Origin: CAZTTG01 sp964615935
GTDB lineage: Bacteria > Planctomycetota > UBA1135 > GCA-002686595
Direction of reading: 5' to 3'
Assembly: GCA_964615935.1 (NCBI GenBank)
Contig: CAZTTG010000025.1
Location: forward strand, 11,273-75,272
Length of the DNA stretch: 64,000 nucleotides
The notes beneath the pieces are model-generated. The model saw only the letters and a list, made by a program, of their open reading frames with translations. It had not been told where the DNA came from and did not search any database. The first letter of the stretch is position 1. Each line of letters starts with the position of its first letter. The position numbers and the translations under genes were made by a program. Shown one piece after another: positions 30,614-40,059 of this stretch.

Positions 30614-30785
30614 GCCGCCGATGATGTCCCCGGCGGGGAGAAGAATCAAAGGGCCGCCGAGGGACGTCGCTCCCGCCCGCGCGGGCGGCCCACCGCATTA
30701 CGCACCTGTCATCCGGAGGGCCCGCGGGCGGGCCTATCCTGGAGCCCTTCCCTGGCCGAATCCCCGCATCCGACCACCGCCGATC

Positions 30786-32432
30786 ATGAGAAATACCGCC
30801 CGCGCCCTCCTCTGCGCCTCCCTGCTCGCCCTCCCCGCCGCCGGCCAGTCCATCTCCTCGGCCACCTCGGCCGGGACCCGCTCGCTGGCCCCGGGCGAGG
30901 TGCCGGCCCGGGTCGTCCACTTCGTGGACGCCTCCGCGGTCGGGGCCGGCAGCGGGACCAGCTGGGCGGACGCCTTCGGCGATCTGCAGGCGGCCCTGGC
31001 GGCGGCCTCGACCGGCCACCAGATCTGGGTCGCGGCCGGGGACTACACCCCCTCCCCCAGCGACGCCACCGCCAGCTTCCACCTGAAGTCGGGGGTCGCC
31101 CTCTACGGCGGCTTCGCGGGAGGCGAGACCCAGCTCGGGCAGCGGGACTGGGTGGCCAACCGGACCGCCCTCGACGGGGACATCGGGCAGGACGACGTCG
31201 TCGGCAGCGGGTATGGGTGGTGGATCGGCTGGAACATCAACAGCGCCAACTGCGGCCACGTGGTGGTCGCCAGCGGAGTCGACCGGACCGCCGTCCTCGA
31301 CGGATTCACCATCGAGAACGGGGCCACCGGGCCCCACGGCACGCCGGCCACCAGCCACCTGATGGGGGCCAGCGGGATGTTCAACACCGAGAGCGATCCC
31401 ACCGTGAGGAACTGCACCTTCCTGCACAACGAGTCGGCCTTCGCCGACGGGGCGGGGATGTACAACCACGACTCCAGCCCGCTGATCTCGAGCTGCAGCT
31501 TCCTGGAGAACTACGCGCACCTCGGCGACGGGGGCGGCCTGGTCAACCACGGCGCGAGCTCCCCCACCATCGAGGACTGCCGCTTCGACCTCAACGTCGT
31601 CGTGGTCGCCGGCTCCGGGGGCGCGGGCGGCGGCATCGCCCACCAGGCCAGCCTGCCGCTCGAGGTCCGGCGCTGCACCTTCGACCGCAACCTGGCCAAG
31701 CCCTTCTGGTCGGCCGGCGACACGGCCTACGGCGGGGGCCTCTACGCCCAGACCTTCGGACCGATGGTCACCGCCATCGACTGCGTCTTCACGCGCAACC
31801 AGGCCACCATCGGCGGCGGCCTGGCCACCTGGGGACCGGCGACGGTGATCAACTGCCTGTTCGAGGACAACCTGGCCCTCCCGCAGCCCAACGATCCCTA
31901 TCCCGAGCTGGGCGGCTTCGGCGGCGGCCTGGCGTCCATGGCCAGCAACGGGACCCTGACCGTGGTGAACAGCACCATCGCCCACAACCGCGGCAAGAAG
32001 CACGTCGGAATGGACACGGTCAATCCCCTGGCGAATTCGACCATCGAGAACACCGTCATCTGGGGCAACGTCGCCACCCACCCCGAGGTCATCGGCTACT
32101 GGCCCGAGCAGCTCGGGGGCAGCTTCGACGCCTCCTACAGCGACATCCAGCGCATCTTCCTTCCGCCCGCGCCGGGCGAGGACCCCATCGACCCCCAGGA
32201 CCTCCCGGGCTGCATCTCGCAGGATCCGCTCTTCGCGGCGGCCTTCCCGGGCGGCGACTTCCATCTGCTCCCCGGATCGCCCTGCATCGACGCCGGCGAC
32301 AACCTGGCGGCCCTGGCGCTGGGCATCGAGCTCGACCTGGACGGCAATCCCCGCTTCCTGGACGACCCCGCCACCCCCGACACCGGCAACGGCACGGCGC
32401 CCATCGTCGACATGGGGGCCTACGAGTACTAG
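30786..32432 (+). CDS. Secreted right-handed beta-helix (parallel beta-helix repeat) protein
   Basis: The 548-residue product has a signal peptide (MRNTARALLCASLLALPAAGQS). It then shows VVHFVDASAVGAGSGTSWADAFGDLQAAL, a start common to planctomycetal beta-helix proteins, here given only as the VDA...GSGTSWADAF pattern. Repeating coils follow of the type NCTFLHNES, SCSFLENYA, RCTFDRNLA, DCVFTRNQA, NCLFEDNLA. The end is also characteristic: SPCIDAGDN, LDLDGNPRF and MGAYEY at the very C-terminus. Such proteins are surface or secreted polysaccharide-binding or -degrading proteins; no lyase residues could be assigned. A TATCCT box at 30735-30740 may be the -10. It ends with TAG. Confidence 0.9.
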   Translation: MRNTARALLCASLLALPAAGQSISSATSAGTRSLAPGEVPARVVHFVDASAVGAGSGTSWADAFGDLQAALAAASTGHQIWVAAGDYTPSPSDATASFHLKSGVALYGGFAGGETQLGQRDWVANRTALDGDIGQDDVVGSGYGWWIGWNINSANCGHVVVASGVDRTAVLDGFTIENGATGPHGTPATSHLMGASGMFNTESDPTVRNCTFLHNESAFADGAGMYNHDSSPLISSCSFLENYAHLGDGGGLVNHGASSPTIEDCRFDLNVVVVAGSGGAGGGIAHQASLPLEVRRCTFDRNLAKPFWSAGDTAYGGGLYAQTFGPMVTAIDCVFTRNQATIGGGLATWGPATVINCLFEDNLALPQPNDPYPELGGFGGGLASMASNGTLTVVNSTIAHNRGKKHVGMDTVNPLANSTIENTVIWGNVATHPEVIGYWPEQLGGSFDASYSDIQRIFLPPAPGEDPIDPQDLPGCISQDPLFAAAFPGGDFHLLPGSPCIDAGDNLAALALGIELDLDGNPRFLDDPATPDTGNGTAPIVDMGAYEY

Positions 32433-32463
32433 GCGGCCGGTCCGCGAGTACCGCGCTCGCTCC

Positions 32464-34335
32464 TCAGCGAGGCGGGCGCAGCTCCTCGAGGATCCGGTCG
32501 ATCAGGCGGGGCGCGTAGTTGGCCATGCGCCTGGGTACCTTCGGGTGCTCGGTGGGGAGGGCCTCGATCCTCTCGGCGATCCCCGCAGCCCGGTGATCCA
32601 GTGCGTCGATCGCACCCAGCGCCAGGATCGCGGTGAAGACGTCGCTCGTCTCCAGCGAGGCCGCCGAGAGCAGCACCTCGAGGGCGGCCGCCCGCTCGGC
32701 CTGCCCGCCGTGCAGGCCCAGGGCCTCGGCGGCGACGATCCGAACGCTGGCGCGGGGATCCTCCAGGAGCCGGAGGAGCTCCTCCCGGGCCGCGGCGACC
32801 GCCGGCCCGCCCCGGGCCAGGATCCCCACCGCCCCCCAGTAGCGCATCGCGCCGTCCGCGTGGACCAGGGCGGCGGCCAGCTCCTCGCCGGCCGGCTTCC
32901 CGGGGCTCGCGGCGAGCTCGGCCACCTCCAGGATGACCTCGAGGGGATAGCGCTCCGGATCCCGGCCGAGCTCGTAGGGCGTCGAGCCCGCGCTGCGGGA
33001 GTGGATCTGCGCCTCGGGCAGGAAGCCCAGGTCGCGGACCTCGATGAGGTGACGTCGCTGGGCCGCGCGCAGGCGCTCGAGGGTTCCCCGGTGCTCGGGG
33101 GAGGCGGCCAGGTTCACCACCTCGTCGGGATCGGATCGCAGGTCGTAGAGCTCCTCGGCGGGCTTGGGCTCCCAGAAGAAGGTCCGCGGCGGCTCGAGCC
33201 TCCCGGCGTCGTAGAGCTCCCTCCAGATCCGGGTGGTCGGCGTCTGGAACATGTAGGCCAGGTGCTGGCCGTAGGGGCGGTGCGGCATGTAGTTGCGCAG
33301 GTAGACCCACCGCTCGTCGCGCAGGCTGCGCACCAGGTCGTAGCGCTCGTCCATCCGGCCGCGGAAGCCGTGCAGGCAGTCCCGGGGAGGGGCCTCGCGC
33401 GGGCCCATGAAGGCGCCCCCCTGCATCCAGGGGGGCGGTTCCAGGCCGGCCAGGCTCAGCACCGTGGGCGCCAGGTCGACGAAGGACACCAGCCGCGCGC
33501 TCCGCCCGCCGGGGGCCCAGCCCTCGGGCGCCAGGTGCCGCCAGCGCTCGGGCAGGCGGACGATCAGCGGCACGCGCAGGCCCGAGTCGTAGGGCCAGCG
33601 CTTGCAGCGCGGCAGGCCCGGGCCGTGATCGCCGAAGTAGAAGACGATGGTGTCCCGCTCCAGGCCGTCGCGCTCCAGCTCGGCGAGCTTCTCCCCCACC
33701 CGCCGGTCCATGGCGGCGAGCTGGTCGTAGTACTGCGCCCAGTCCCGCCGCACCTCGGGCGCGTCGGGGTGATAGGCCGGCACGCGCACCTCGGCCGGAT
33801 CGCAGACCGCCTCGTGGGGCCGCTTGCGGATGCGGCTCTCGTGGGTCTCGCCGAAGTTGAAGACCGCGAAGAAGGGCGCTCCCTGCGGGCGGTTCCGCCA
33901 GTGCGCCGTGCCCGAGGAGTCGTCCCACACCCGCCCGGGCTTCTCCAGGTTGTAGTCCTCCTTGGCGTTGTTGGCGGTGTAGTAGCCCGCCTCGCGCAGG
34001 AGCTGGGGGAACATGACCATGCCTTCGGGGAGCCGCGCGCGGCTGCGCATGTGCTGCGAGCCGGTGGAGGTCGGGTACATCCCGGTGATGATCGCCGTGC
34101 GCGCGGGCGCGCACACCGGCGCGTTGGACCAGACGTGGAGGTAGACCTGCCCCTCGGCGGCCAGGCGATCCAGGTGGGGCGTGTCGGCGCAGGCGTCGCC
34201 GTAGGCGCCCAGGTGGGGACCGTTGTCCTCGCTGGTCAGCCAGAGCAGGTTGGGGCGCTCGGCCTGGGCGCTCGAGCCCGGTGCGAGTACCGGACAGCAC
34301 AGCGCGGCGAGGAGGAGAATGGGCAGGCGATGCAT
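32464..34335 (-). CDS. Secreted arylsulfatase-type sulfatase (C-x-P-x-R) with C-terminal HEAT-like repeats
   Basis: Sulfatases of this type hydrolyse sulfate esters, often on algal polysaccharides. The 623-residue product has a signal peptide (MHRLPILLLAAL ... SSAQ), the metal site NLLWLTSEDNG, the formylglycine motif C75-A-P-A-R79 in VCAPARTAIITG, and FYFGDHGPGLPRCKRW. The sulfatase domain ends near residue 440; the last 150 residues are HEAT-like helices (DPRASVRIVAAEALGLHGG). Activity requires a formylglycine-generating enzyme, not seen in the window. Start ATG 34335 begins the signal peptide. The promoter region is shared with the divergent amidohydrolase (56 bp). Confidence 0.94.
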   Translation of the reverse strand: MHRLPILLLAALCCPVLAPGSSAQAERPNLLWLTSEDNGPHLGAYGDACADTPHLDRLAAEGQVYLHVWSNAPVCAPARTAIITGMYPTSTGSQHMRSRARLPEGMVMFPQLLREAGYYTANNAKEDYNLEKPGRVWDDSSGTAHWRNRPQGAPFFAVFNFGETHESRIRKRPHEAVCDPAEVRVPAYHPDAPEVRRDWAQYYDQLAAMDRRVGEKLAELERDGLERDTIVFYFGDHGPGLPRCKRWPYDSGLRVPLIVRLPERWRHLAPEGWAPGGRSARLVSFVDLAPTVLSLAGLEPPPWMQGGAFMGPREAPPRDCLHGFRGRMDERYDLVRSLRDERWVYLRNYMPHRPYGQHLAYMFQTPTTRIWRELYDAGRLEPPRTFFWEPKPAEELYDLRSDPDEVVNLAASPEHRGTLERLRAAQRRHLIEVRDLGFLPEAQIHSRSAGSTPYELGRDPERYPLEVILEVAELAASPGKPAGEELAAALVHADGAMRYWGAVGILARGGPAVAAAREELLRLLEDPRASVRIVAAEALGLHGGQAERAAALEVLLSAASLETSDVFTAILALGAIDALDHRAAGIAERIEALPTEHPKVPRRMANYAPRLIDRILEELRPPR

Positions 34336-34377
34336 GAGCGGGCAGGCGACCGGGGCGGCCGCTCCCCGGCGCTATGG

Positions 34378-34383
34378 TAGACT
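34378..34383 (+). promoter_or_regulatory. -10-like box TAGACT, 8 nt before ATG 34392
   Basis: TATGGTAGACT offers two overlapping TANNNT boxes; the second, TAGACT, is 8 nt before the amidohydrolase ATG. No Shine-Dalgarno is present. Confidence 0.4.
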
Positions 34384-34391
34384 CCGCGCCC

Positions 34392-35705
34392 ATGCTGATC
34401 CTCTCCAACGTCCGCAAGCTCTACGATGGCACCTCCTGCGGCTCCGAGGCCCTGCACCAGGCCGTGGACCTGCACGTCGAGGGCGGCCGCATCCTCGAGC
34501 TGCGCCCCCACGACCCCGAGGTCCGCTCGGCCCCCGAGGTCACCGCCATCGACTGCTCGGCGTTCACGGTGACGCCGGGGCTGATCGACTGCCACGGCCA
34601 CGTCACCGCCCTGGGGCTGAGTCCGCAGGACATCGAGCGCAGCGACGGCCCCGAGGGCGCGGTCTACGTGGAGAAGATCCTGTACGCCTCGCTGGTGGAG
34701 GGCGGGGTCACCACCATGCGCGACGTCGGCGGCGCGACGCACTGGATGAAGCGCCTGGTGGACGAGGGTCTGGTGATCGGGCCGCGCCTCAAGATCGCCG
34801 TGTGCATGCTCTCCACCACCGGCGGGCACGCCGACTTCCGCGGGCCCGACCGCTGCCACGCCGAGTTCTCCAAGCTCTGGCCGCCGGCGCCCGGGAGGCC
34901 CTCGAGCATCGTCGACGGCCCCTGGGAGTGCCGCAAGCGGGTGCGCGAGATCGCCGCCTGCGGGGCGGACCTGATCAAGCTGTGCACCAGCCCGGGGGTG
35001 GCCTCGCCCGGCGACGAGCTGGAGCACCGCGACTTCACCGCCGAGGAGATCGCCGCCATCTGCGAGGAGGCCGGCGCCCGCGGCCTGAGGGTGGCCGCCC
35101 ACGCCCACAGCCGGAGCGGCATCGAGCTGGCCATCGACAACGGGGTCAGCGACATCCAGCACATCTCCTTCATGGACGCCCGCCTGGCCGAGCGCGCCGC
35201 CGAGCGGGGCTGCACCGTGACCCCCACCTCCTGGGTGGTGCAGGAGATCCCCGGCGCCGCGGGCCTCTCCGACTTCGTGATGGAGAAGGCCCGGCAGGTG
35301 GCGGAGGTGCACACCGGCGCGGTCCAGCACGCCCGCGCGGGCGGCCTGAAGATCCTGGGGGGCACCGATCCGGTGCTCCCGGGCATGCACGGCCGCAACT
35401 ACATGGAGCTCTCGGCCCTGGTGCGCGACGGGCTGGACCCGCTCGAGGCCTGGCACGGCATGACCGGCCTGGCCGCGGGCGAGATCGGGCAGGCGGACGC
35501 CGGCACCCTCCGCAAGGGACAGCGCGCCGACCTCCTGATCTGCCGGGGCGACGTGCTCTCCGATCCCGCGCTCCTCGACCGCGGGGCCCTGGTCGAGGTG
35601 GTCCAGGACGGCTTCGGCCACCGCGGCGCGATCGACGGGCTCCCCCAGCGGACCTTCGCCACCACCGTGCAGCGCACCCTCGGCCCGCCCGACGAGACGA
35701 CCTGA
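34392..35705 (+). CDS. Metal-dependent amidohydrolase (imidazolonepropionase/prolidase-like)
   Basis: The 437-residue product has the amidohydrolase barrel motifs: GLIDCHGH (two metal-binding His), GVTTMRDVGG, a DLIKLCTS segment whose Lys is likely carboxylated, VAAHAHS, IQHISF and the metal Asp in GGTDPVLPG. Small beta segments at both ends (LILSNVRKLYDG; ADLLICRGDVL) form the composite domain. The closest characterised relatives hydrolyse dipeptides or cyclic amides; the substrate is unknown. There is no signal peptide, so it is cytoplasmic. Only 14 bp precede the peptidase fusion gene, so the pair may act in peptide use. Confidence 0.9.
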   Translation: MLILSNVRKLYDGTSCGSEALHQAVDLHVEGGRILELRPHDPEVRSAPEVTAIDCSAFTVTPGLIDCHGHVTALGLSPQDIERSDGPEGAVYVEKILYASLVEGGVTTMRDVGGATHWMKRLVDEGLVIGPRLKIAVCMLSTTGGHADFRGPDRCHAEFSKLWPPAPGRPSSIVDGPWECRKRVREIAACGADLIKLCTSPGVASPGDELEHRDFTAEEIAAICEEAGARGLRVAAHAHSRSGIELAIDNGVSDIQHISFMDARLAERAAERGCTVTPTSWVVQEIPGAAGLSDFVMEKARQVAEVHTGAVQHARAGGLKILGGTDPVLPGMHGRNYMELSALVRDGLDPLEAWHGMTGLAAGEIGQADAGTLRKGQRADLLICRGDVLSDPALLDRGALVEVVQDGFGHRGAIDGLPQRTFATTVQRTLGPPDETT

Positions 35706-35719
35706 AAGGGAATCCAACC

Positions 35720-38700
35720 GTGAGCCATCCCCTGCGAAGCCGTGAGCCCCTCTCGGCCTGCCTCGCCCTGGCGGTGCTCGGTCTCGCCGCCCCGGCGGGA
35801 CAGGAGCCCGTCCACCACGCCCTGCAGGTGCGCCTCGAACCCGAGCGGCACGCCATCGAGATCGCGGACGAGATCCGCGGGGCCCCCCTCGAGGACGGCG
35901 AGGTCCGGTTCCGGCTCCACGCCGACCTCGACCTCGAGTGCCTCGACGCGGGGGCCCGGGTCTCGGCCGACGAGCCCCACCCCGCCGGCACCGCCTCGGG
36001 GGAGGCCGGCGGTCCGCTGATGGTGCGCACCTGGCGGGTCTCGGCCGAGCCGGACCGACCGGTGCGACTGGCCATCCGCGGCACCCTCCACCACCCCATC
36101 GAGGCCGGGGGGGAGGAGTACGCCCGCAGCTTCTCGAGCAGCCCCGGCATCATCGACGCCGAGGGCGTCGTGCTCAGCGGCGCGAGCTGGTGGCTGCCCA
36201 CCTTCGACGAGACCCTCGCGACCTTCGAGATGAGCGTGGACCTCCCCGAGGGCTGGGACGCGGTGAGCCAGGGCGAGCGCGGCGCGCACCGCATCGAGGC
36301 CGGCCGGCGCTCGGTCACCTGGACCTGCCCCCACCCCATGGAGGAGGTCTACCTGATCGCGGCCCGCTTCCACGAGTTCTCCCGCGCCGCCGGCGGCGTG
36401 ACCGCCTACGCCTTCCTGCGGGAGGACGACGAGGCCCTGGCCAGCCGCTACCTGGAGGTCACCGCGCAGTACATCGACATGTACCGCCAGCTCATCGGCC
36501 CCTACCCCTTCGCCAAGTTCGCCCTGGTGGAGAACTTCTGGGAGACGGGCTACGGCATGCCCTCCTTCACCCTGCTGGGGCCGACCGTCATCCGCCTGCC
36601 CTTCATCCTGCACTCCTCCTACCCCCACGAGATCCTGCACAACTGGTGGGGCAACGGCGTGTACGTCGACTGGGAGAGCGGCAACTGGTGCGAGGGACTG
36701 ACGGCCTACCTGGCCGACCACCTGATCAAGGAGGGGCGCGGCGAGGGGCAGGTGTACCGCCGCGACACCCTGAACGCCTACAAGAGCTACGTGCAGGACG
36801 GGGCCGACTTCCCCCTCACCGAGTTCCGCTCGCGCCACTCCTCGGCCACCCAGGCGGTGGGCTACGGCAAGTCCCTGATGCTGTGGCACATGCTGCGCCT
36901 GCGCATCGGGGACGAGCGCTTCCGGCTCGGGCTGCAGCGCTTCTGGCGCGGCTTCCGCTTCCGCCAGGCCTCCTTCGGGGATCTGCGGGACGCCTTCTCG
37001 GAGGCCGCCGAGGAGGACCTCGGCGACTTCTTCGCCCAGTGGGTCGAGCGCACCGGCGCGCCCGTCCTGGAGGCCCAGGTGGAGCTCGGGGAGGGCGCGT
37101 CGGCCTCGCTCACCCTGCGCCAGACCCAGGAGGCCGAGCCCTACCAGCTCCTGGTGCCGGTGGCCGTGACCCGGCTGTTCCAGCCCGAGGCCGAGCTCCT
37201 GTGGCTCTCCCTCTTCGAGCGCGAGCGGACCTTCGACATCGGCGGCGATCCCGCCGTCCTGCGGGTGGACGTCGATCCCCTCTTCGACCTCTTCCGCCGC
37301 CTCGATCGGGAGGAGATCCCCCCCACCCTGGCGGGCTTGTTCGGCGCCGAGAAGGTCCTGCTGGTCGCGCCCGCGCCGGGAGGGGATCCCCTGGCCGAGG
37401 GCTGGCTGGAGCTGGCCCGCCAGTGGCGGTCGGGTCAGGAGGAGTCCATCGAGATCCTGACCGCGAACGCGATGGGCGCGCTGCCCGAGGACCGCGCCGT
37501 CTGGATCCTGGGGTCGTCCAACCGCTGGAGCGACGTCGCGCGGGAGGGGCTCGAGCGGATCGGCTCGCTCGGGATGGTCGAGGAGGGTGAGCCGGGCGAC
37601 TGCTTCGCCTTCGCCCTGCGCCACCCCGCCGATCCCGAGCTGTGCCTCGGCTGGGTGGGGAGCGGGACCGCGGCGGCCCTTCCCGGTCTGGCCCGCAAGC
37701 TGCCGCACTACGGCAAGTACTCCTACCTGCGCTTCGAGGGCGACGAGCCCACCAACACGCTCAAGGGGCAGTGGAGCGCGGAGGCCTCGCCCCTGGTCTG
37801 GACCGCCCCCGGGATGCGCGTCGAGCGCGGCCTCCTGCCCGAGCGCGAGGCCCTGGCCTCCCTGGCGCCGGTCTTCGATCCCGGGGCCCTGATGGCGCAC
37901 GTGGAGCACCTCGCCGGGGCCGAGCTCGAGGGGCGGGGATCGGGGAGCCCCGGTGCGGCCCGGGCGGCCGAGTACGTCGCCGCGGCCTTCGCCGAGGCGG
38001 GCCTCGAGCCCGGCGGCGAAGGCGGTGGCTGGTTCCAGACCTGGAGCGAGCCGGGCGGGCCCGAGGGCCGGCCGGTCGAACTGCGCAACGCCGTCGGCAT
38101 CCTGCGCGGCACGAGGCCCGAGTGGGCCGAGCAGTCGATCGTCGTCGGCGCCCACTACGACCACCTCGGCCGGGGCTGGCCCGACGTGCGCTCGGGCGAG
38201 GAGGGCGAGGTGCACCCCGGCGCCGACGACAACGCCTCCGGTGTCTCGGTCCTGATCGAGCTGGCCGGCAACCTGGCCCGGACCCACCGGCCCGAGCGGA
38301 GCATCGTCTTCGTCGCCTTCGGCGGCGAGGAGTGGGGTCTCAAGGGCTCGCGCCACTTCGTGCGCACCCCGTACGGCTTCCCGATCGAGGGCCTGCGGGC
38401 CATGGTCAACCTGGACACCGTGGGCCGGCTGGGCGACAAGCCCATCGCGGTCTTCGGCTCGGGGACCGCCAGCGAGTGGAAGCACATCGCCATGGGCATC
38501 GGCTTCACCACCGGCATCGCCTCGCAGTGCGTGGCCGACGACCCCGGCGGCAGCGACCAGGTGAGCTTCCACGAGGCGCGGGTGCCGGCGGTGCAGATCT
38601 TCAGCGGCGCGCACGCCGACTACCACCGCCCCACCGACACCCCCGACGAGATCGACTCCGCGGGCCTGGTGACGGTGGCCTCCTTCGTGCGGGAGATGGC

Positions 38701-39049
38701 GGTCTACCTCACCGGACGGCCCGAGCCCCTGAGCACGAGCTTCGCGGCGGCCGAGAAGCCCCCGGCCATGCCGCCCATGGGCGGCCGCCGGGTCAGCTTC
38801 GGCACCATGCCCGACTTCGCCTTCGGGGGGCCCGGCGTGCGGGTGAGCCAGGTGATGGAGTCCTCCTCCGCCGAAGAGGCCGGCGTGCTGGCCGGCGACG
38901 TGCTGCTGGCCATGGACGGCCAGGAGCTCGCGGACCTGGCGGGCTACAGCGCGCTCCTGCGGAAGTACGCGCCCGGTGACCGCGTCCGCGTCCGCCTGCG
39001 GCGGGGCGAGGAGATCCTCGAGGTGGAGGCCACCCTGAAGGCCCGCTGA
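35720..39049 (+). CDS. Secreted M1-like / M28 double metallopeptidase with C-terminal PDZ domain
   Basis: From GTG 35720 the product is 1109 residues with a signal peptide (VSHPLRSREPLSACLALAVLGLAAPAGQ). Residues about 30-470 form an M1 aminopeptidase-like unit with zinc motif H303-E-I-L-H and the downstream Glu in NWCEGLTAYLAD. Residues about 730-980 form an M28 exopeptidase with all five ligands visible: AHYDHLG, GADDNASG, GGEEWGL, NLDTVG and DYHRPTD. Residues about 1030-1105 form a PDZ domain (GVRVSQVMESSSAEEAGVLAGDVLLAMDG, in pieces). Two complete exopeptidase sites in one chain is unusual. A GAAAGGGA lies 8 nt before the start. Co-directional with the upstream amidohydrolase. Confidence 0.93.
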   Translation: MSHPLRSREPLSACLALAVLGLAAPAGQEPVHHALQVRLEPERHAIEIADEIRGAPLEDGEVRFRLHADLDLECLDAGARVSADEPHPAGTASGEAGGPLMVRTWRVSAEPDRPVRLAIRGTLHHPIEAGGEEYARSFSSSPGIIDAEGVVLSGASWWLPTFDETLATFEMSVDLPEGWDAVSQGERGAHRIEAGRRSVTWTCPHPMEEVYLIAARFHEFSRAAGGVTAYAFLREDDEALASRYLEVTAQYIDMYRQLIGPYPFAKFALVENFWETGYGMPSFTLLGPTVIRLPFILHSSYPHEILHNWWGNGVYVDWESGNWCEGLTAYLADHLIKEGRGEGQVYRRDTLNAYKSYVQDGADFPLTEFRSRHSSATQAVGYGKSLMLWHMLRLRIGDERFRLGLQRFWRGFRFRQASFGDLRDAFSEAAEEDLGDFFAQWVERTGAPVLEAQVELGEGASASLTLRQTQEAEPYQLLVPVAVTRLFQPEAELLWLSLFERERTFDIGGDPAVLRVDVDPLFDLFRRLDREEIPPTLAGLFGAEKVLLVAPAPGGDPLAEGWLELARQWRSGQEESIEILTANAMGALPEDRAVWILGSSNRWSDVAREGLERIGSLGMVEEGEPGDCFAFALRHPADPELCLGWVGSGTAAALPGLARKLPHYGKYSYLRFEGDEPTNTLKGQWSAEASPLVWTAPGMRVERGLLPEREALASLAPVFDPGALMAHVEHLAGAELEGRGSGSPGAARAAEYVAAAFAEAGLEPGGEGGGWFQTWSEPGGPEGRPVELRNAVGILRGTRPEWAEQSIVVGAHYDHLGRGWPDVRSGEEGEVHPGADDNASGVSVLIELAGNLARTHRPERSIVFVAFGGEEWGLKGSRHFVRTPYGFPIEGLRAMVNLDTVGRLGDKPIAVFGSGTASEWKHIAMGIGFTTGIASQCVADDPGGSDQVSFHEARVPAVQIFSGAHADYHRPTDTPDEIDSAGLVTVASFVREMAVYLTGRPEPLSTSFAAAEKPPAMPPMGGRRVSFGTMPDFAFGGPGVRVSQVMESSSAEEAGVLAGDVLLAMDGQELADLAGYSALLRKYAPGDRVRVRLRRGEEILEVEATLKAR

Positions 39050-39060
39050 GCCCGCGATCG

Positions 39061-40059
39061 ATGAGCGCCCCGTCCGAAGCGACGCCGCCCGAGCCCGCGG
39101 CGTCCCATCCGGGCGGCGCGGCGCGGGGCACGGTGTGGCTCTCCGCCGCACACGGCGCCCTGCTCTTCGGCCACGCCGCGGTCCTGATCGCCGCCGGCCG
39201 GCTGCTCACGACCGAGGACTACGGCCGCTTCGCGGTGGCCTTCCTGGCGCTCTCCTGGGTGACGGTCGCGGTCGCGGCCCTGCTGCTGCCGGGTCTGGCG
39301 AAGATCGTCTCCGAGGACGCCGCTCGCTTTCCCGCCGCCCTGGCCTTTGCCGGGCGGTGGTACGCGCCGGCGGTGCTGGTCCTGACCCTCGCCCTGTGGC
39401 TGGCGGCCGCGCCCCTGGCCCGGGCCTTCGGGGGCGCCGGGCTGGCGCCGCTCCTCTCGATCGTCTCCATCGGAGCTCCGCTGGTGGCGGCCGGCGTGCT
39501 GGGCTTCCACCTCCTCAACGCCCTCCACCGCTTCCGCGCTGCGAGCGTCGCGCGGGCGACCGGGGCGCTCGTCGCGGCCGCGGCTGCCGGCGCCCTGCTC
39601 CTCCTGGATCGTGGAGCCGCGGGGGCCCTGCTGGGGCTGGTCACCGGGGCGGCGGTCGGGGGAGCCCTGCTCACGTGGCAGATGGCGAGGGCGGCCCGAG
39701 GCGTCCCCCGCCTCCCCTACGCCCCCATGGCGCGGCGGGTCGCCTGGTGGACGGCCATGTCCCTGCCCGCCCTCGTCGGATTGCGCACCCTCGAGAACCT
39801 GGACGTCTGGCTGGTGAAGGGGCTGGTGCCGGATGCGGAGGCCGCGGGCCTGTACGCGGTGGCCTGGGCGATCGCGCGCACGCCGATGTTCCTGGCCTAC
39901 GGCCTGGGGGACGCGGTCTTCCCCCGGATCTCCGGCGCGCTGGAGCGCGGCGAGCGCGAAGCCGCGCGGAGCGTGGCCGCCGAGGCCACGCGGCTGGTCG
40001 CGCTGCTCTTCGTGCCGGTCGCCTTCCTCGCGGCGGGCATGGCGGACGAGCTCATCTAG
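39061..40059 (+). CDS. Polysaccharide biosynthesis (MOP/Wzx-like) flippase, N-terminal two thirds, ended by in-frame TAG
   Basis: From ATG 39061 the frame gives 332 residues with about nine membrane helices of a lipopolysaccharide/O-antigen flippase: a first helix after ARGTVWLSAAHGALLFGHA, the RLLTTEDYGRFAVAFL loop diagnostic of the family, LENLDVWLVKGLVPDAEAAGLY, and VFPRISGALERGEREAA. It stops at TAG 40057-40059 inside the ADELI-stop-LLFSARY segment. In full-length flippases this segment is continuous and followed by four or five more helices, which are present downstream in the same frame. As read, the protein would be truncated and probably inactive. Confidence 0.82.
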   Translation: MSAPSEATPPEPAASHPGGAARGTVWLSAAHGALLFGHAAVLIAAGRLLTTEDYGRFAVAFLALSWVTVAVAALLLPGLAKIVSEDAARFPAALAFAGRWYAPAVLVLTLALWLAAAPLARAFGGAGLAPLLSIVSIGAPLVAAGVLGFHLLNALHRFRAASVARATGALVAAAAAGALLLLDRGAAGALLGLVTGAAVGGALLTWQMARAARGVPRLPYAPMARRVAWWTAMSLPALVGLRTLENLDVWLVKGLVPDAEAAGLYAVAWAIARTPMFLAYGLGDAVFPRISGALERGEREAARSVAAEATRLVALLFVPVAFLAAGMADELI

